In this document: one piece after another, positions 39,768 to 48,946 of the stretch
Numbering within the stretch: position 1 is the first letter of the stretch
Layout: every line of letters begins with the position of its first letter
DNA from: Paenarthrobacter sp. PH39-S1
GTDB lineage: Bacteria; Actinomycetota; Actinomycetes; Actinomycetales; Micrococcaceae
DNA: 64,000 nucleotides
Direction of reading: 5' to 3'
Assembly (NCBI RefSeq): GCF_030063245.1
Contig: NZ_JASISR010000007.1
Location: 86,612-150,611 of the forward strand
Translations under genes and position numbers: made by a program
The notes under the pieces: model-generated
Database searches by the model: none
What the model saw: the letters and a program-made list of their open reading frames with translations, nothing else
What the model was told of the DNA's origin: nothing

Positions 39768-41498
39768 CTACCGGCGCACGGGCACCCGTCCACGGAATCT
39801 GGCCAACAAAGGGTTAAGGAAATCGGCCAGTTCAGAGACCTTGAAGACCTTTAGCACGGCCAGGTAGGTCACCGCCATGACGAGTCCGACGACGGCGAGC
39901 GTCACCGCAGCGGTCACGATTGAATGCCAGGAAAAGCCATTCAGGTCAAATCCGCCTAGGGCCCACAACACTGCTGCGCCGAGAATTCCCGCAGCAGCAG
40001 CGGCTCCCGCAAACCTCAGATGAGAACGGAAAATGCCAGCCGTTCCGTAGTTACCCAGTCGGGACCGCAGAAACAGATGGCTTACGGCTACGGCGAGTAT
40101 ATTGCCCAGCGTGTAACTCAGGGCGAGGCCAAAAATGATGACGTCTTTGGGTAGGAATGCTGCCGCAACCGCTGTGCCGACACCGAAAATGATCAGCAGG
40201 CACTGAATGATGAATGGTGTCTTGGCGTTCTCGGAGGCGTAAAAAACCCTGTTCATCATGAAATTCGCGCTCAAAAAGGGTGAGCCGACCGCCAGGATGG
40301 CCAGCGTGATGGCGATATTCAAGGCGGTCTGCCGGTTGCCGCCGCTGAACAGCATGCCGAAGGGGCCCGAAAGCACCAGCAGTGCGACGGCACCGAAGAC
40401 GGTGGCGACACCGATGGTCCGCAGTCCCTGCGAGAGAAAGGTGCGCACGCCGTCGTCGTCCTTGTCGGCCGCAGCTCGGGCAATTCTGGTGAACAGCACC
40501 GTGGCAATCGAGAGCGCAACCACCGAGTGAGGCAGAATGTACACCTCGGTGGCGCGGCTGAGCTCAAAATTGCCCGCGATCGGCGTCCCGTTGCCTTCAT
40601 CTGTCTGAGCGGCCGTGGCAATCGTGGCAACATAGCCGATCAGCAGGAACGTGAGATTACCGATCACCATGGTCCCCATGGTCCAGGCTGCGATCTTGCC
40701 CGTGGCCTTGAGCCCCACGCCGCGCCAGCCGAACCTGGGCCGCAGTCCCAGACCGAGCCTTTTCAGCGGCCAGAGCAGCACCAAAGATTGGAGCACAATC
40801 CCGAGCGTGGCAGAACCGGCCAGGATCAGCGTCTGGGTTGATGTCCAGTTTTCGACAGAGTGCGGGGAGAAGGCGTTGCTGCCGGCAACGGCGATGAACG
40901 TCACCAGCCCGGCGATGGCGATGATGTTGTTCACGACCGGGGCCCAAGCGTAGGCCGCAAAGGTGCCGTGCGCGTTGAGGACCTGACCCAACAGCGAGTA
41001 GAAGCCGTAGAAGAATATTTGCGGCAGGAGCAAGGCGGCGAAGGCGGTGACCAGCGAGAGCTTTTGTTCCGTGAAGTCAGTGGTCAGCATCATGACGGGA
41101 CGGGCGACAGCGGTGAGCAGCACGGTGACGGCCAACAGGAGAATCACGGCGAGCGTGAGGATCCGGGAAATGAAGTCCGCTCCGCGGTCAGGTCGCTTGC
41201 TGGCCTTGACGATCTGAGGGATAAGCACGGCGTTGAACACTCCGCCGGCCACCAAGAGATAAATGATGTTGGGCAGGTTGTTGGCCGCATCAAAAATGCT
41301 GGCGACCGGTGAGCCGCCCACCGCAACGCCCAGGATCATGCCCTTGACGAAGCCGAGGACGCGGGAGGCAAGCGTACCAGCGGCCATGTTGGCGCTGGAA
41401 CGGGCCATCGTGGGAGCAGTGAGAATGCCCGTGCCGGACGCTGGGGGGATGGCGGGACCGGAGGACGGATCCGTTGCTTCTTGCTTAGTCATCGCCAC
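39768..41498 (-). CDS. murJ: Lipid II flippase MurJ
   Basis: The 576-residue protein of the MVF family flips lipid II across the membrane. About fourteen membrane helices occur, with landmarks ASRVLGFVKGMILGVAVGG, AANNLPNIIYLLVAGGVFNAVLIPQIV and FARAAADKDDDG-type loops. It is longer at neither end than a stand-alone MurJ, so the kinase-like extension of mycobacterial MviN is not fused here. GTG at 41498 and ATG at 41492 are two possible starts. The neighbours (Nudix gene and cca) are the conserved actinobacterial context. Confidence 0.94.
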   Translation of the reverse strand: MAMTKQEATDPSSGPAIPPASGTGILTAPTMARSSANMAAGTLASRVLGFVKGMILGVAVGGSPVASIFDAANNLPNIIYLLVAGGVFNAVLIPQIVKASKRPDRGADFISRILTLAVILLLAVTVLLTAVARPVMMLTTDFTEQKLSLVTAFAALLLPQIFFYGFYSLLGQVLNAHGTFAAYAWAPVVNNIIAIAGLVTFIAVAGSNAFSPHSVENWTSTQTLILAGSATLGIVLQSLVLLWPLKRLGLGLRPRFGWRGVGLKATGKIAAWTMGTMVIGNLTFLLIGYVATIATAAQTDEGNGTPIAGNFELSRATEVYILPHSVVALSIATVLFTRIARAAADKDDDGVRTFLSQGLRTIGVATVFGAVALLVLSGPFGMLFSGGNRQTALNIAITLAILAVGSPFLSANFMMNRVFYASENAKTPFIIQCLLIIFGVGTAVAAAFLPKDVIIFGLALSYTLGNILAVAVSHLFLRSRLGNYGTAGIFRSHLRFAGAAAAAGILGAAVLWALGGFDLNGFSWHSIVTAAVTLAVVGLVMAVTYLAVLKVFKVSELADFLNPLLARFRGRVPVRR

Positions 41499-41517
41499 CC
41501 ATCATCTCATTGAGGGG

Positions 41518-42066
41518 CTAAAAGTCTGCAGGCAGGATGTCCTTGGCCAGATCGGCGATCCGGCGTTCGTTCGGGAAGGAGAGCCGTTTGGGCAGGTCGG
41601 CCAGTTTCACCCAGGCGACATCCACCGCTTCGTGGTCCGGATCATTCTCGATGGTCAGGTACCCTCCGATCGCGCGCAACAGGTAGTGGTGCACCGTCTT
41701 GTGGACGCGGTGCCCGCTGACGGTGAACCAATAATCGATGCTGCCCAGCGGCGCCAATACCTGGCCACGGATGCCCGTTTCTTCCTCAATCTCGCGGACG
41801 GCTGCCTGTTCATGGTTTTCCTGGTTTTCGGGATGGCCCTTGGGCAGGCACCACTCAAGCCGGCCCCCGCGGTTCAGGCGCGCGATAATCGCAACCCGTA
41901 GTTCGTCGTCGGCCTTGTCCACCACTACGCCGCCGGCCGAAATCTCTTCCACGGTCGGGAGCGCCGACACCTGATGGTGTCCTCCGGGCGCGATGTGGGC
42001 ACCGATTGCCGACGGCAACGGTGTCCTCTTCGGAGCGCTCGGAACTGGGTGGGCCATGACCTCCAC
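41518..42066 (-). CDS. Nudix hydrolase
   Basis: The 182-residue enzyme carries a complete Nudix box, GHPENQENHEQAAVREIEEETGI (G-x5-E-x7-R-E-x-x-E-E-x-G-I), which binds the metal that drives hydrolysis of nucleoside diphosphate derivatives. N-terminal residues 1-35 are disordered and Pro-rich. It lies 20 bp from the convergent-side murJ start on the same strand and is divergent from cca, as mutT4 is in mycobacteria. The substrate cannot be told; ADP-ribose-like or oxidised nucleotides are the usual ones. Confidence 0.9.
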   Translation of the reverse strand: MEVMAHPVPSAPKRTPLPSAIGAHIAPGGHHQVSALPTVEEISAGGVVVDKADDELRVAIIARLNRGGRLEWCLPKGHPENQENHEQAAVREIEEETGIRGQVLAPLGSIDYWFTVSGHRVHKTVHHYLLRAIGGYLTIENDPDHEAVDVAWVKLADLPKRLSFPNERRIADLAKDILPADF

Positions 42067-42175
42067 TCTAACTACCTTTGCGCGCAGATGAGGACAGACT
42101 GTCCGCTCCGTTCTGCACCCCCGTGCGAGTGCAGAACCCGGCCGTCAGCAAAAAGTCTGGCATTGTTAAAGAACT

Positions 42176-43744
42176 ATGGTGCAAGATCTTGATAGCTCGT
42201 CGCTGGACCCGGTCGTACTCGAACTGGGGCAGCTCTTTGTGGCCGCCGGGCATGAAATATCGCTGGTGGGAGGGCCGGTCCGCGATCTCTTTCTGGGGCG
42301 CGGCTCTCCGGATCTGGATTTCACCACCGATGCCACCCCGGAAGAGACCCTGCGGGTGGCCAAGAAGTGGGCGGATGCTCATTGGGAGATCGGCCGCGCC
42401 TTCGGCACCATTGCCTTCCGGAAGAACGGGCGCGACGGCAAACCGCTGACGATTGAAGTCACCACCTACCGTGCTGAGGCGTATGAGGTGGACTCCCGCA
42501 AGCCTTCGGTGGCGTTCGGTAAATCCCTGCGGGATGATCTGCAGCGGCGCGATTTCACCATTAACTCGATGGCACTGCGTCTCCCATCCATGGAACTAGT
42601 GGACCCTTTCGGCGGTGTCCGGGACCTGCGCGCAGGACTGCTCAGGACACCGGCCGCCCCTGAATCGTCGTTCTCAGATGATCCACTGCGGATGATGCGC
42701 GCCGCCCGCTTCGCCGCCCAGTTGGGCATGACGATTCACCCGGACGTGCACGCGGCGATGACCGCGATGGCAGCGCGGATCGGTATTATTTCCGCGGAGC
42801 GGGTGCGTGATGAACTGGTCAAACTGATCTGTGCGGCCGATCCGCGTGCCGGGATCGATGTTCTGGTGGATACCGGGCTGGCGGAGCAGGTGCTACCGGA
42901 AGTTCCCGCGCTAAAGCTGGAAACAGATGAGCACCACCGGCACAAAGATGTCTACCAGCACTCACTGCAGGTATTGGAACAGGCCGCGGAGCTGGAGACC
43001 GGCCCGGACGGCGCGGTGCCGGGCCCCGACTTTGTGCTCCGCTTCGCCGCCCTGATGCATGACGTGGGGAAACCGCCCACACGGCGCTTTGAACCCGGCG
43101 GTGCGGTGAGCTTCCGTCACCACGACGTGGTGGGCGCCAAGCTGACGGCGAAACGGATGAGAGCGCTGCGCTTCGACAATGATTCCATCAAGGCCGTTGC
43201 GCGCCTGGTGGAGCTGCATATGCGCTTTTATGGCTATGGTGAGGCGGAGTGGACGGATTCCGCCGTTCGCCGGTACGTCGCGGATGCCGGACCGTTGCTG
43301 CCGCGGCTGCACCGACTGACAAGGTCGGATGTCACGACCCGCAATCAGCGTAAGGCCGACAGGCTCTCCTTTGCCTACGACGACCTGGAGCAAAGAATCG
43401 CGGTGCTGCACGAGCAGGAAGAGCTGGCCTCGATCCGCCCGGACCTTGACGGTGCCCGGATTATGGTTTTGTTGGGCTTGAACCCCGGGCCCATGGTGGG
43501 GCGGGCCTACAAATTCCTGCTCGAGGAGCGAATGGAAGACGGTCCGATGGATCAGGCGGAGGCAGAACGTCGTCTTCGCCTGTGGTGGTCGCAGCAGCCC
43601 GAGGCCGCCGTTGTCAGGGACAGGACCGACGGCGGCAGCGCGGGTGACGGGACCGGCGACGGTCAGACTGCGGGTCCCCGGTCAAGGGACGTCCATTCCG
43701 GAATACCAGATGCACCGTCAATGGAGGAACACCATGAGGGTTGA
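42176..43744 (+). CDS. cca: CCA-adding tRNA nucleotidyltransferase
   Basis: The 522-residue enzyme adds or repairs CCA at tRNA 3' ends. The nucleotidyltransferase core is present: SLVGGPVRDLFLGRGSPDLDFTTDA with the catalytic D-x-D, DDLQRRDFTINSMAL, and DPLRMMRAARFAAQLGM, followed by an HD domain (HKDVYQHSLQVLEQA, ALMHDVGKPPTRR, RHHDVVG) that may give phosphodiesterase activity. A Gly/Asp-rich tail (about 485-522) is an extension. The tRNA-Ile gene at 15716 lacks an encoded CCA and needs this enzyme. The stop overlaps the next gene by 11 bp. Confidence 0.95.
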   Translation: MVQDLDSSSLDPVVLELGQLFVAAGHEISLVGGPVRDLFLGRGSPDLDFTTDATPEETLRVAKKWADAHWEIGRAFGTIAFRKNGRDGKPLTIEVTTYRAEAYEVDSRKPSVAFGKSLRDDLQRRDFTINSMALRLPSMELVDPFGGVRDLRAGLLRTPAAPESSFSDDPLRMMRAARFAAQLGMTIHPDVHAAMTAMAARIGIISAERVRDELVKLICAADPRAGIDVLVDTGLAEQVLPEVPALKLETDEHHRHKDVYQHSLQVLEQAAELETGPDGAVPGPDFVLRFAALMHDVGKPPTRRFEPGGAVSFRHHDVVGAKLTAKRMRALRFDNDSIKAVARLVELHMRFYGYGEAEWTDSAVRRYVADAGPLLPRLHRLTRSDVTTRNQRKADRLSFAYDDLEQRIAVLHEQEELASIRPDLDGARIMVLLGLNPGPMVGRAYKFLLEERMEDGPMDQAEAERRLRLWWSQQPEAAVVRDRTDGGSAGDGTGDGQTAGPRSRDVHSGIPDAPSMEEHHEG

Positions 43745-44354
43745 TTCAGACGCAGCGACACGCTCATCCGAGACTGCACCACCCAAGCTCTGGCTGCTGC
43801 GGCACGGGGAAACCGAATGGTCCAGGAGCGGGCAGTACACGGGTTTGACGGACCTGCCGCTAACGGAGCTCGGTGAAGAACAGGCACTATCGGCCAAGGC
43901 GGCCCTGCAGGGTGTGGATTTTGACCTGGTATTGACGTCTCCGTTGCAGCGGGCACGTCGTACGGCCGGTCTCGCCGGGTTCCCCGACGCGATCGTGGAA
44001 CCCGCCGCACATGAATGGGACTACGGCGACTATGAGGGCATCAACAGCGCCGAGGTCAGAGCGGAAAACCCCGGCTACCTGATTTGGAAGGACGGTGTAC
44101 CCAACGGGGAAACACTTGCCCAGGTAGCCTCGCGGGCGGATGGCATCATTGCGCGGGTATTGAGCACCCAGCCGGACGGGGCAATGGTAGGGAATGCCCT
44201 ACTGGTAGCCCACGGGCACTTCCTTCGGGTGCTGGCCGCACGCTGGCTTGAATTGGATGCGTTTGAGGGCCGGCACTTTTTGTTGGGCACAGCCAAAATT
44301 TGCACCCTCGGCTGGGACAAACGCACTCCCGCGATTGAGCAATGGGGCCTCTGA
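43734..44354 (+). CDS. Histidine phosphatase family protein (phosphoglycerate-mutase-like)
   Basis: The 206-residue enzyme has the catalytic RHG motif in LWLLRHGETEWSRSGQYTGLTDLPLTELG, the second conserved acidic region DYGDYEGINSAEV, and the second His in LLVAHGHFLRVLAARWL. It is a cofactor-independent-looking acid phosphatase of branch 1; substrate is unknown, and small sugar or nucleoside phosphates are typical. The ATG at 43734 has GGAGG eight bases upstream. The overlap with cca suggests co-translation. Confidence 0.92.
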   Translation: MRVDSDAATRSSETAPPKLWLLRHGETEWSRSGQYTGLTDLPLTELGEEQALSAKAALQGVDFDLVLTSPLQRARRTAGLAGFPDAIVEPAAHEWDYGDYEGINSAEVRAENPGYLIWKDGVPNGETLAQVASRADGIIARVLSTQPDGAMVGNALLVAHGHFLRVLAARWLELDAFEGRHFLLGTAKICTLGWDKRTPAIEQWGL

Positions 44355-44702
44355 ACAGTGCCTGCAGACGCGGAATTCAACCGTCCTTATAACTTTCTTG
44401 AGAAACTTTATGAATGGTGTGGTCAAATACGCGCTTTATGGGGTAGCCCGGTGAATGAGTTCACCGCAATCAGCGTGAACGTAAGCCGCACGAGACAAGA
44501 AGGAGGTCCAAGATATGAATATGATTATCACCGGTTAACGGGTCTTCGCCACTCCGATCGATCAGGACCGGGTCGATCAGATCCGTCAAAGCACGAACGT
44601 GACATTGCGGGACTGAACGTCATCAATATCAGGTAGCGGCCCGGGGTACGGTTCCGGATATGCTGCCCTCCTTTGTCAGCACCAGCCGGTAAGCTCGCAA
44701 TC
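44355..44702 (+). other. 348-bp gap; holds a tiny open frame with a strong ribosome-binding site
   Basis: AAGGAGGTCC at 44501-44510 is one of the best Shine-Dalgarno sequences in the window. Eight bases later an ATG at 44516 opens a seven-codon frame, MNMIITG, ended by TAA at 44537-44539. Beyond the TAA the same frame continues without stop for 25 further codons (RVFATPIDQDRVDQIRQSTNVTLRD) to a TGA at 44615. This suggests a short gene broken by a stop, or a leader peptide before the GT-C gene. No family is recognised. Confidence 0.4.
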
Positions 44703-46325
44703 ATGCAGGATTCCGAACCCCACGCGCGCCGCCGGCGCGTCCGCATCGCCGTTCCCACCCGCGGTGATGCGCTGCTGAGCCGTATGACCGAGGTGGTTGG
44801 TGGCCCGCTGGGACGCCGGAGTGCGCCGGGCGTTGTCAGTCCGGGATTCTTTACCGTCGAACGGGTGCTGATCATTATGGTCGTGGCGTCTGGAATCCTG
44901 GCGGTGCTGTTGAAATTCCATTGTCGCCAGTCCGGCTGGAGCACACCGGATCAGTACTCCACCACGTGCTGGTCCGAGATACCCAATGTCTTCAAGGAAA
45001 AGGGCCTGGCCGTTTTCTTTCCGTACTTCGGTCCCAACGCCACCTTTGACTACCCGCCGCTGACCGGCGGGGTCGCCGGAATCACGGCATGGCTCACCAC
45101 TGCCGCCGGTGCGGGCGCTCCGCGTCAGCTGGCTTTTTTTGATCTCAACGCCGTCCTGATCATTGCGATGTGGATCCTTGCCGTCGTGGCCACCGCGCGC
45201 ACGGCGCGGCGCCGCCCGTGGGATGCGGCAATCGTGGCGGCCAGCCCGGTGCTTCTTTTTACCGCACTGACCAGCTGGGACATGTGGGCTGTGGGCCTGG
45301 TTTCCGTGGGCATGCTGCTGTTTGCGCGGCGGCGGAACGTGGCCGGAGGCGCCGTGCTGGGGCTGGCCGTCTGCGCCCAGCCGTATGCCCTGCTGATCCT
45401 GGTGGCCCTGCTGATGCTGAGCATCCGGACCCGCCGGTGGCTTCCGCTGCTCGAGGCGGTGACCGCCGCCGTCGTCGCCTGGCTTGTTATCATGCTGCCG
45501 GTCCTGGTCCTGAATTTCGGCACATGGCGCGCCTACTTGAATATCGGACTGGATAACCAGCCCAGTGAATCCTCCATCTACAAGGCCTACAAACTGGTCG
45601 CGGAACGGTTGGGCGGGGCGGGAATGGGCACCGTGGCCGTTGACCTTGCCCAGCTGATCCTGCTGACGCTGGCGGTTTTGGGCATCGGTTGGTTAGCGCT
45701 GGCCGCTCCGCGCCGTCCACGGTTGGCGCAGCTCGCGTTCCTGCTGGTCGCGGCTTATTGCCTGACGGACAAGCATGCCGCACCCCAGCACGTCCTTTGG
45801 CTGCTGCCGCTGCTGGCGCTGGCGCGTCCCAAATGGCGCACGGTGCTCAGCTGGCAGGCGGTGGAGGTTCTCCACTACCTGGCGCTGCTGCTGTTCCTGG
45901 GCCGTGAACTCGGAGATGGAAATGCGCAGCACGCCATCGACATGCCGTATTTCGTGCTGGCAGTGCTGCTGCATGTCGGGGCGACTCTGGCCGTGATGGC
46001 ACTGGTGGTGCGGGAGATCCTGCGGCCCGAGTCCGATGTGGTGCGGCGTCTGGGAAGCGACGATCCGCAGGCGGGCATGTTGGAATTTGCCCCTGACCGG
46101 TTCACCGTGGGCACGGGTTGGTCCCGGGTAGTGTTGAACGGAACGAAGGCCCTGAACGGAACCGCAGGCGCGGAATTCACCCAAGGGTCAACACCGGAAT
46201 CGGTCGATTGCGGAGGCACGAATCCGAGCCGTACGAGTCACGCCAACATGACTCACTCCAGTACGAATCACGCCAGTACGGATGAAGCCAGTATGAATCA
46301 CGACAGCATGGATCCAGTTGATTGA
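44703..46325 (+). CDS. Polytopic GT-C-fold-like glycosyltransferase (GT87/DUF2029 type)
   Basis: The 540-residue membrane protein has about ten helices and an exoplasmic first loop containing YSTTCWSEIPNVFKEKGL and NATFDYPPLTGG, the region that in GT-C enzymes holds catalytic acids. LTSWDMWAVGLVSVGML and the later helices match mannosyl- or arabinosyl-type polyprenyl-sugar transferases of actinobacteria. The donor and acceptor are unknown; an envelope glycolipid or wall polymer is likely. The C-terminus is a tail of short repeats (NHAST, HDSM) that derives from 15-bp DNA repeats (about 46218-46310). The ATG at 44703 lacks a strong ribosome-binding site, and an in-frame start at 44673 is possible. 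Confidence 0.82.
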   Translation: MQDSEPHARRRRVRIAVPTRGDALLSRMTEVVGGPLGRRSAPGVVSPGFFTVERVLIIMVVASGILAVLLKFHCRQSGWSTPDQYSTTCWSEIPNVFKEKGLAVFFPYFGPNATFDYPPLTGGVAGITAWLTTAAGAGAPRQLAFFDLNAVLIIAMWILAVVATARTARRRPWDAAIVAASPVLLFTALTSWDMWAVGLVSVGMLLFARRRNVAGGAVLGLAVCAQPYALLILVALLMLSIRTRRWLPLLEAVTAAVVAWLVIMLPVLVLNFGTWRAYLNIGLDNQPSESSIYKAYKLVAERLGGAGMGTVAVDLAQLILLTLAVLGIGWLALAAPRRPRLAQLAFLLVAAYCLTDKHAAPQHVLWLLPLLALARPKWRTVLSWQAVEVLHYLALLLFLGRELGDGNAQHAIDMPYFVLAVLLHVGATLAVMALVVREILRPESDVVRRLGSDDPQAGMLEFAPDRFTVGTGWSRVVLNGTKALNGTAGAEFTQGSTPESVDCGGTNPSRTSHANMTHSSTNHASTDEASMNHDSMDPVD

Positions 46326-46351
46326 GAGCAACCCCAAGGAGAATTCCCCCG

Positions 46352-47473
46352 GTGACCACCGAGCACTATCGTTACGAAGAGCTGACCGCGGCGCGCTTTG
46401 ACGAACTCGTTGCCCGACATCCGGACACGCTGGTGCCACTCGAGCAGACGCCGCAGTGGGCCGTCTTTGAGCGCGAAACGGGCCGGAAGCCATTTGGGAT
46501 TTTCGCCTATTTTGAGGACGACGGCGACGGGCCAGCAGTGCTGGCCAGTTATCTGCATTCCACCCGCCGTCTGCGCGAATCGATGGTGGTGGTTAATGGG
46601 CCCGTCTGGTTCGTGGCCCGGACGCCCGCGGCAGAGCGGCGTTTTGTGGCCACCATCCGTGGCCAGTTTGACCGTGATGCGCGGGTCAGTCCCGTCTTCC
46701 TGCGCCTGCAGGTGAAACATCCTCAGCCGGGGGTGGCCAAGGCCCTGGAACCGGGCTGGTATGACCGTGAAATTGTGGTGGACCTAACGCAGGACGAAAA
46801 GGCCATGCTGGCCGGATTCCGTCCCAACGCCCGGCAGAGCATCCGCAAGGCGACCCGCGCCGGGGTGGAGATCCGCAGGATCGAGCGGGCCGACCGGATG
46901 GAGGTATTCCGTCGGGAGCTGTACCCGATCATGGCGGAAACGGCCGCGCGTGACGGGTTTTCTGCCTTCGGCTCCGCCTACTACGAGACCTTGCTGAGCT
47001 CGCTGGCAGATTACACGGAACTGCTGGTGGCCTATCTGGACGGCAAGCCGCAGAGCTGGTTGATCAGCACAGAATACCGCGGATATGCCGTCTACTACTT
47101 TGCCGCGAGTTCCGCCCGGGCGCGGAAGGCCTTTGCCCCCTACCTGCTGTTGTGGGAGAGTTTCCGGATGCTTAAGGCCAACGGAAACACGAGCTGCTCG
47201 CTGACCGGAATCGTCAGCGAGACCTACCCGTCGCTTGCCAACGTCACGACCTTTAAGCGCAATTTCTCCAAAAACGTTGTGGTCCTGCCGACGACATTCG
47301 ACGTGCCGGTGAAGAAGCTGCACTATGGTGCTCTCTGCACTGCCCTGCGGTTGCGACGCGAAGGATTCGTGGCCGTACGCCGCGGTCTTGTCCGGGCCAG
47401 GGCCCTGCTGAAGAGACTGACCAGGCGTGCCACCACGGCAGCCGCAGTTACGCCCGAGGCAGACCATGACTGA
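46352..47473 (+). CDS. FemAB-family peptidoglycan bridge aminoacyltransferase
   Basis: The 373-residue protein belongs to the FemX/FemAB fold of two GNAT-like domains: VPLEQTPQWAVFERETGRKPFG begins the first, and EIVVDLTQDEKAMLAGFRPNARQSIRKATRAGVEI, with the basic F-x-x-x-x-R-x-x-I-R-K-A motif, is diagnostic. YAVYYFAASSARARKAFAPYLLLWESFRMLKANG is the second domain. Such enzymes add an aminoacyl-tRNA-derived residue to lipid II; the interpeptide bridge of Arthrobacter-type walls is its likely product. The GTG at 46352 has AAGGAGA upstream; the TTG at 46322 overlaps the previous stop and is an alternative. Confidence 0.86.
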   Translation: MTTEHYRYEELTAARFDELVARHPDTLVPLEQTPQWAVFERETGRKPFGIFAYFEDDGDGPAVLASYLHSTRRLRESMVVVNGPVWFVARTPAAERRFVATIRGQFDRDARVSPVFLRLQVKHPQPGVAKALEPGWYDREIVVDLTQDEKAMLAGFRPNARQSIRKATRAGVEIRRIERADRMEVFRRELYPIMAETAARDGFSAFGSAYYETLLSSLADYTELLVAYLDGKPQSWLISTEYRGYAVYYFAASSARARKAFAPYLLLWESFRMLKANGNTSCSLTGIVSETYPSLANVTTFKRNFSKNVVVLPTTFDVPVKKLHYGALCTALRLRREGFVAVRRGLVRARALLKRLTRRATTAAAVTPEADHD

Positions 47474-48914
47474 CGCCGTCGTCGTTGGTTCCGGCCCCAA
47501 TGGGCTTGCCGCAGCGCTCACGCTGGCGCGGGCCGGACTGAAGGTACGGGTCTATGAGATGGGCGCCGGCATCGGCGGCGGAACGCGCAGCTCCGAACTC
47601 ACTCTCCCCGGATTCCTGCACGACGTCTGCTCCGCGGTGCACCCGATGGCACTGGCCTCACCGTTTTTCCAGGCCTTCGAACTCGATAAGCGGATAGAGC
47701 TGGTGGTGCCGGAGATTTCCTACGCACACCCGCTGGACGGCGGCAGGGCCGGCATCGCCTACCGGGACCTTGACCGTACCGCCGACGGACTCGGGCGCGA
47801 CGGGGACGCCTACCGGGCGCTGTTCGCCCCGATCGTGCGGCTGCTGGATGGCGTCACGGATTTTACCCAGCACCAGCTGCTGCGGATGCCTCGGAACCCG
47901 CTGGCCGCGCTGGTATACGGGCTGCGGACGCTGGAGCAGGGCACGCCGTTGTGGAATGCACGCTTCCGGGAGGACGTCGCGCCAGCGATGATCGCGGGCG
48001 TTAACGCCCACTCGATCGGCAAAATGCCGAGGCTTTCCACCGCCGGCGCGGGGATGCTGCTGGGTGCGCATGCCCACGGGCGGGGCTGGCCTGTCCCGCT
48101 GGGCGGATCCCAGGCCATCGCGGATGCCATGGCGGCGGATCTGCTGGCTCGCGGCGGTGAGATCGTGCTCAATACAACCATCACAACACTGGCCGAAGCC
48201 CGCGCGGACTCGGGTGCGAAGGCTGTACTGCTGGATGTCTCCGCAGCGTCCCTGGCCAGAATCGCGGCCGACGAGCTGCCGCCGTCGTACCTGCGGGCCC
48301 TGGCATCCTTCACATACGGCAATGCCGCCAGCAAGGTGGATTTTGCGCTTTCCGGACCGGTGCCCTGGAGCAATGCCGAGCTGGCCGCGGCATCCACCCT
48401 GCACCTGGGCGGGAGCCGGGCGGAACTCGCCCGCTCCGAGGCGGAGGTGGCTGCCGGAATCCACCCCGCCAACCCCTACGTGCTGGTCAGCCAGCCGAGC
48501 CCCTATGACCCCAGCAGGGCACCCGCCGGACGCCAGGTGCTGTGGACCTACACCCATGTTCCGGCCGGCTCGACGGTGGATGTGACCGAGGGGATCACCG
48601 CGCAGATTGAACGCTTTGCACCCGGGTTCCGGGACATCATCGTCGCCCGGAACACGATCACCGCCGACGAATACAGCCGGTACAACCCGAACTACATTGG
48701 CGGGGACTTCAGTGCCGGAGCGGTGACACTGCGGCAGCTGATCAAACGTCCCGTGGTTTCGGCCAATCCGTGGCGCACGCCGGCGAAGGGTGTGTACCTT
48801 TGTTCGTCGTCGACCCCGCCGGGCCCCGCCGTGCACGGGCTGTGCGGCTGGTACGCGGCGCAGAGTGCACTCAAGGACATTTTCGCGCTGCCGGCGCCGG
48901 AGCTCGGCGTCTGA
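47466..48914 (+). CDS. FAD-dependent oxidoreductase, phytoene desaturase-like
   Basis: The 482-residue protein opens with the FAD-binding motif AVVVGSGPNGLAAALTLARAG and continues GAGIGGGTRSSELTLPGFLHDVCSAVHPMAL, typical of the CrtI/phytoene-dehydrogenase-like subfamily. VPLGGSQAIADAMAADLLA and the C-terminal YLCSSSTPPGPAVHGLCGWYAAQSAL also belong. No carotenoid gene (crtB, crtE) is near, so a carotenoid substrate is unlikely; these proteins often act on unknown lipids. The ATG at 47466 overlaps the FemAB stop by 8 bp. Confidence 0.9.
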   Translation: MTDAVVVGSGPNGLAAALTLARAGLKVRVYEMGAGIGGGTRSSELTLPGFLHDVCSAVHPMALASPFFQAFELDKRIELVVPEISYAHPLDGGRAGIAYRDLDRTADGLGRDGDAYRALFAPIVRLLDGVTDFTQHQLLRMPRNPLAALVYGLRTLEQGTPLWNARFREDVAPAMIAGVNAHSIGKMPRLSTAGAGMLLGAHAHGRGWPVPLGGSQAIADAMAADLLARGGEIVLNTTITTLAEARADSGAKAVLLDVSAASLARIAADELPPSYLRALASFTYGNAASKVDFALSGPVPWSNAELAAASTLHLGGSRAELARSEAEVAAGIHPANPYVLVSQPSPYDPSRAPAGRQVLWTYTHVPAGSTVDVTEGITAQIERFAPGFRDIIVARNTITADEYSRYNPNYIGGDFSAGAVTLRQLIKRPVVSANPWRTPAKGVYLCSSSTPPGPAVHGLCGWYAAQSALKDIFALPAPELGV

Positions 48915-48946
48915 CCGTTGGCTTTTCGGTGTCGCGGCTGAGCCTG

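Noticed and set aside
47658..48836. Minus-strand open frame of 392 codons
   Set aside because: It is antisense to the FAD oxidoreductase and has an Arg/His/Gln-rich shadow composition.
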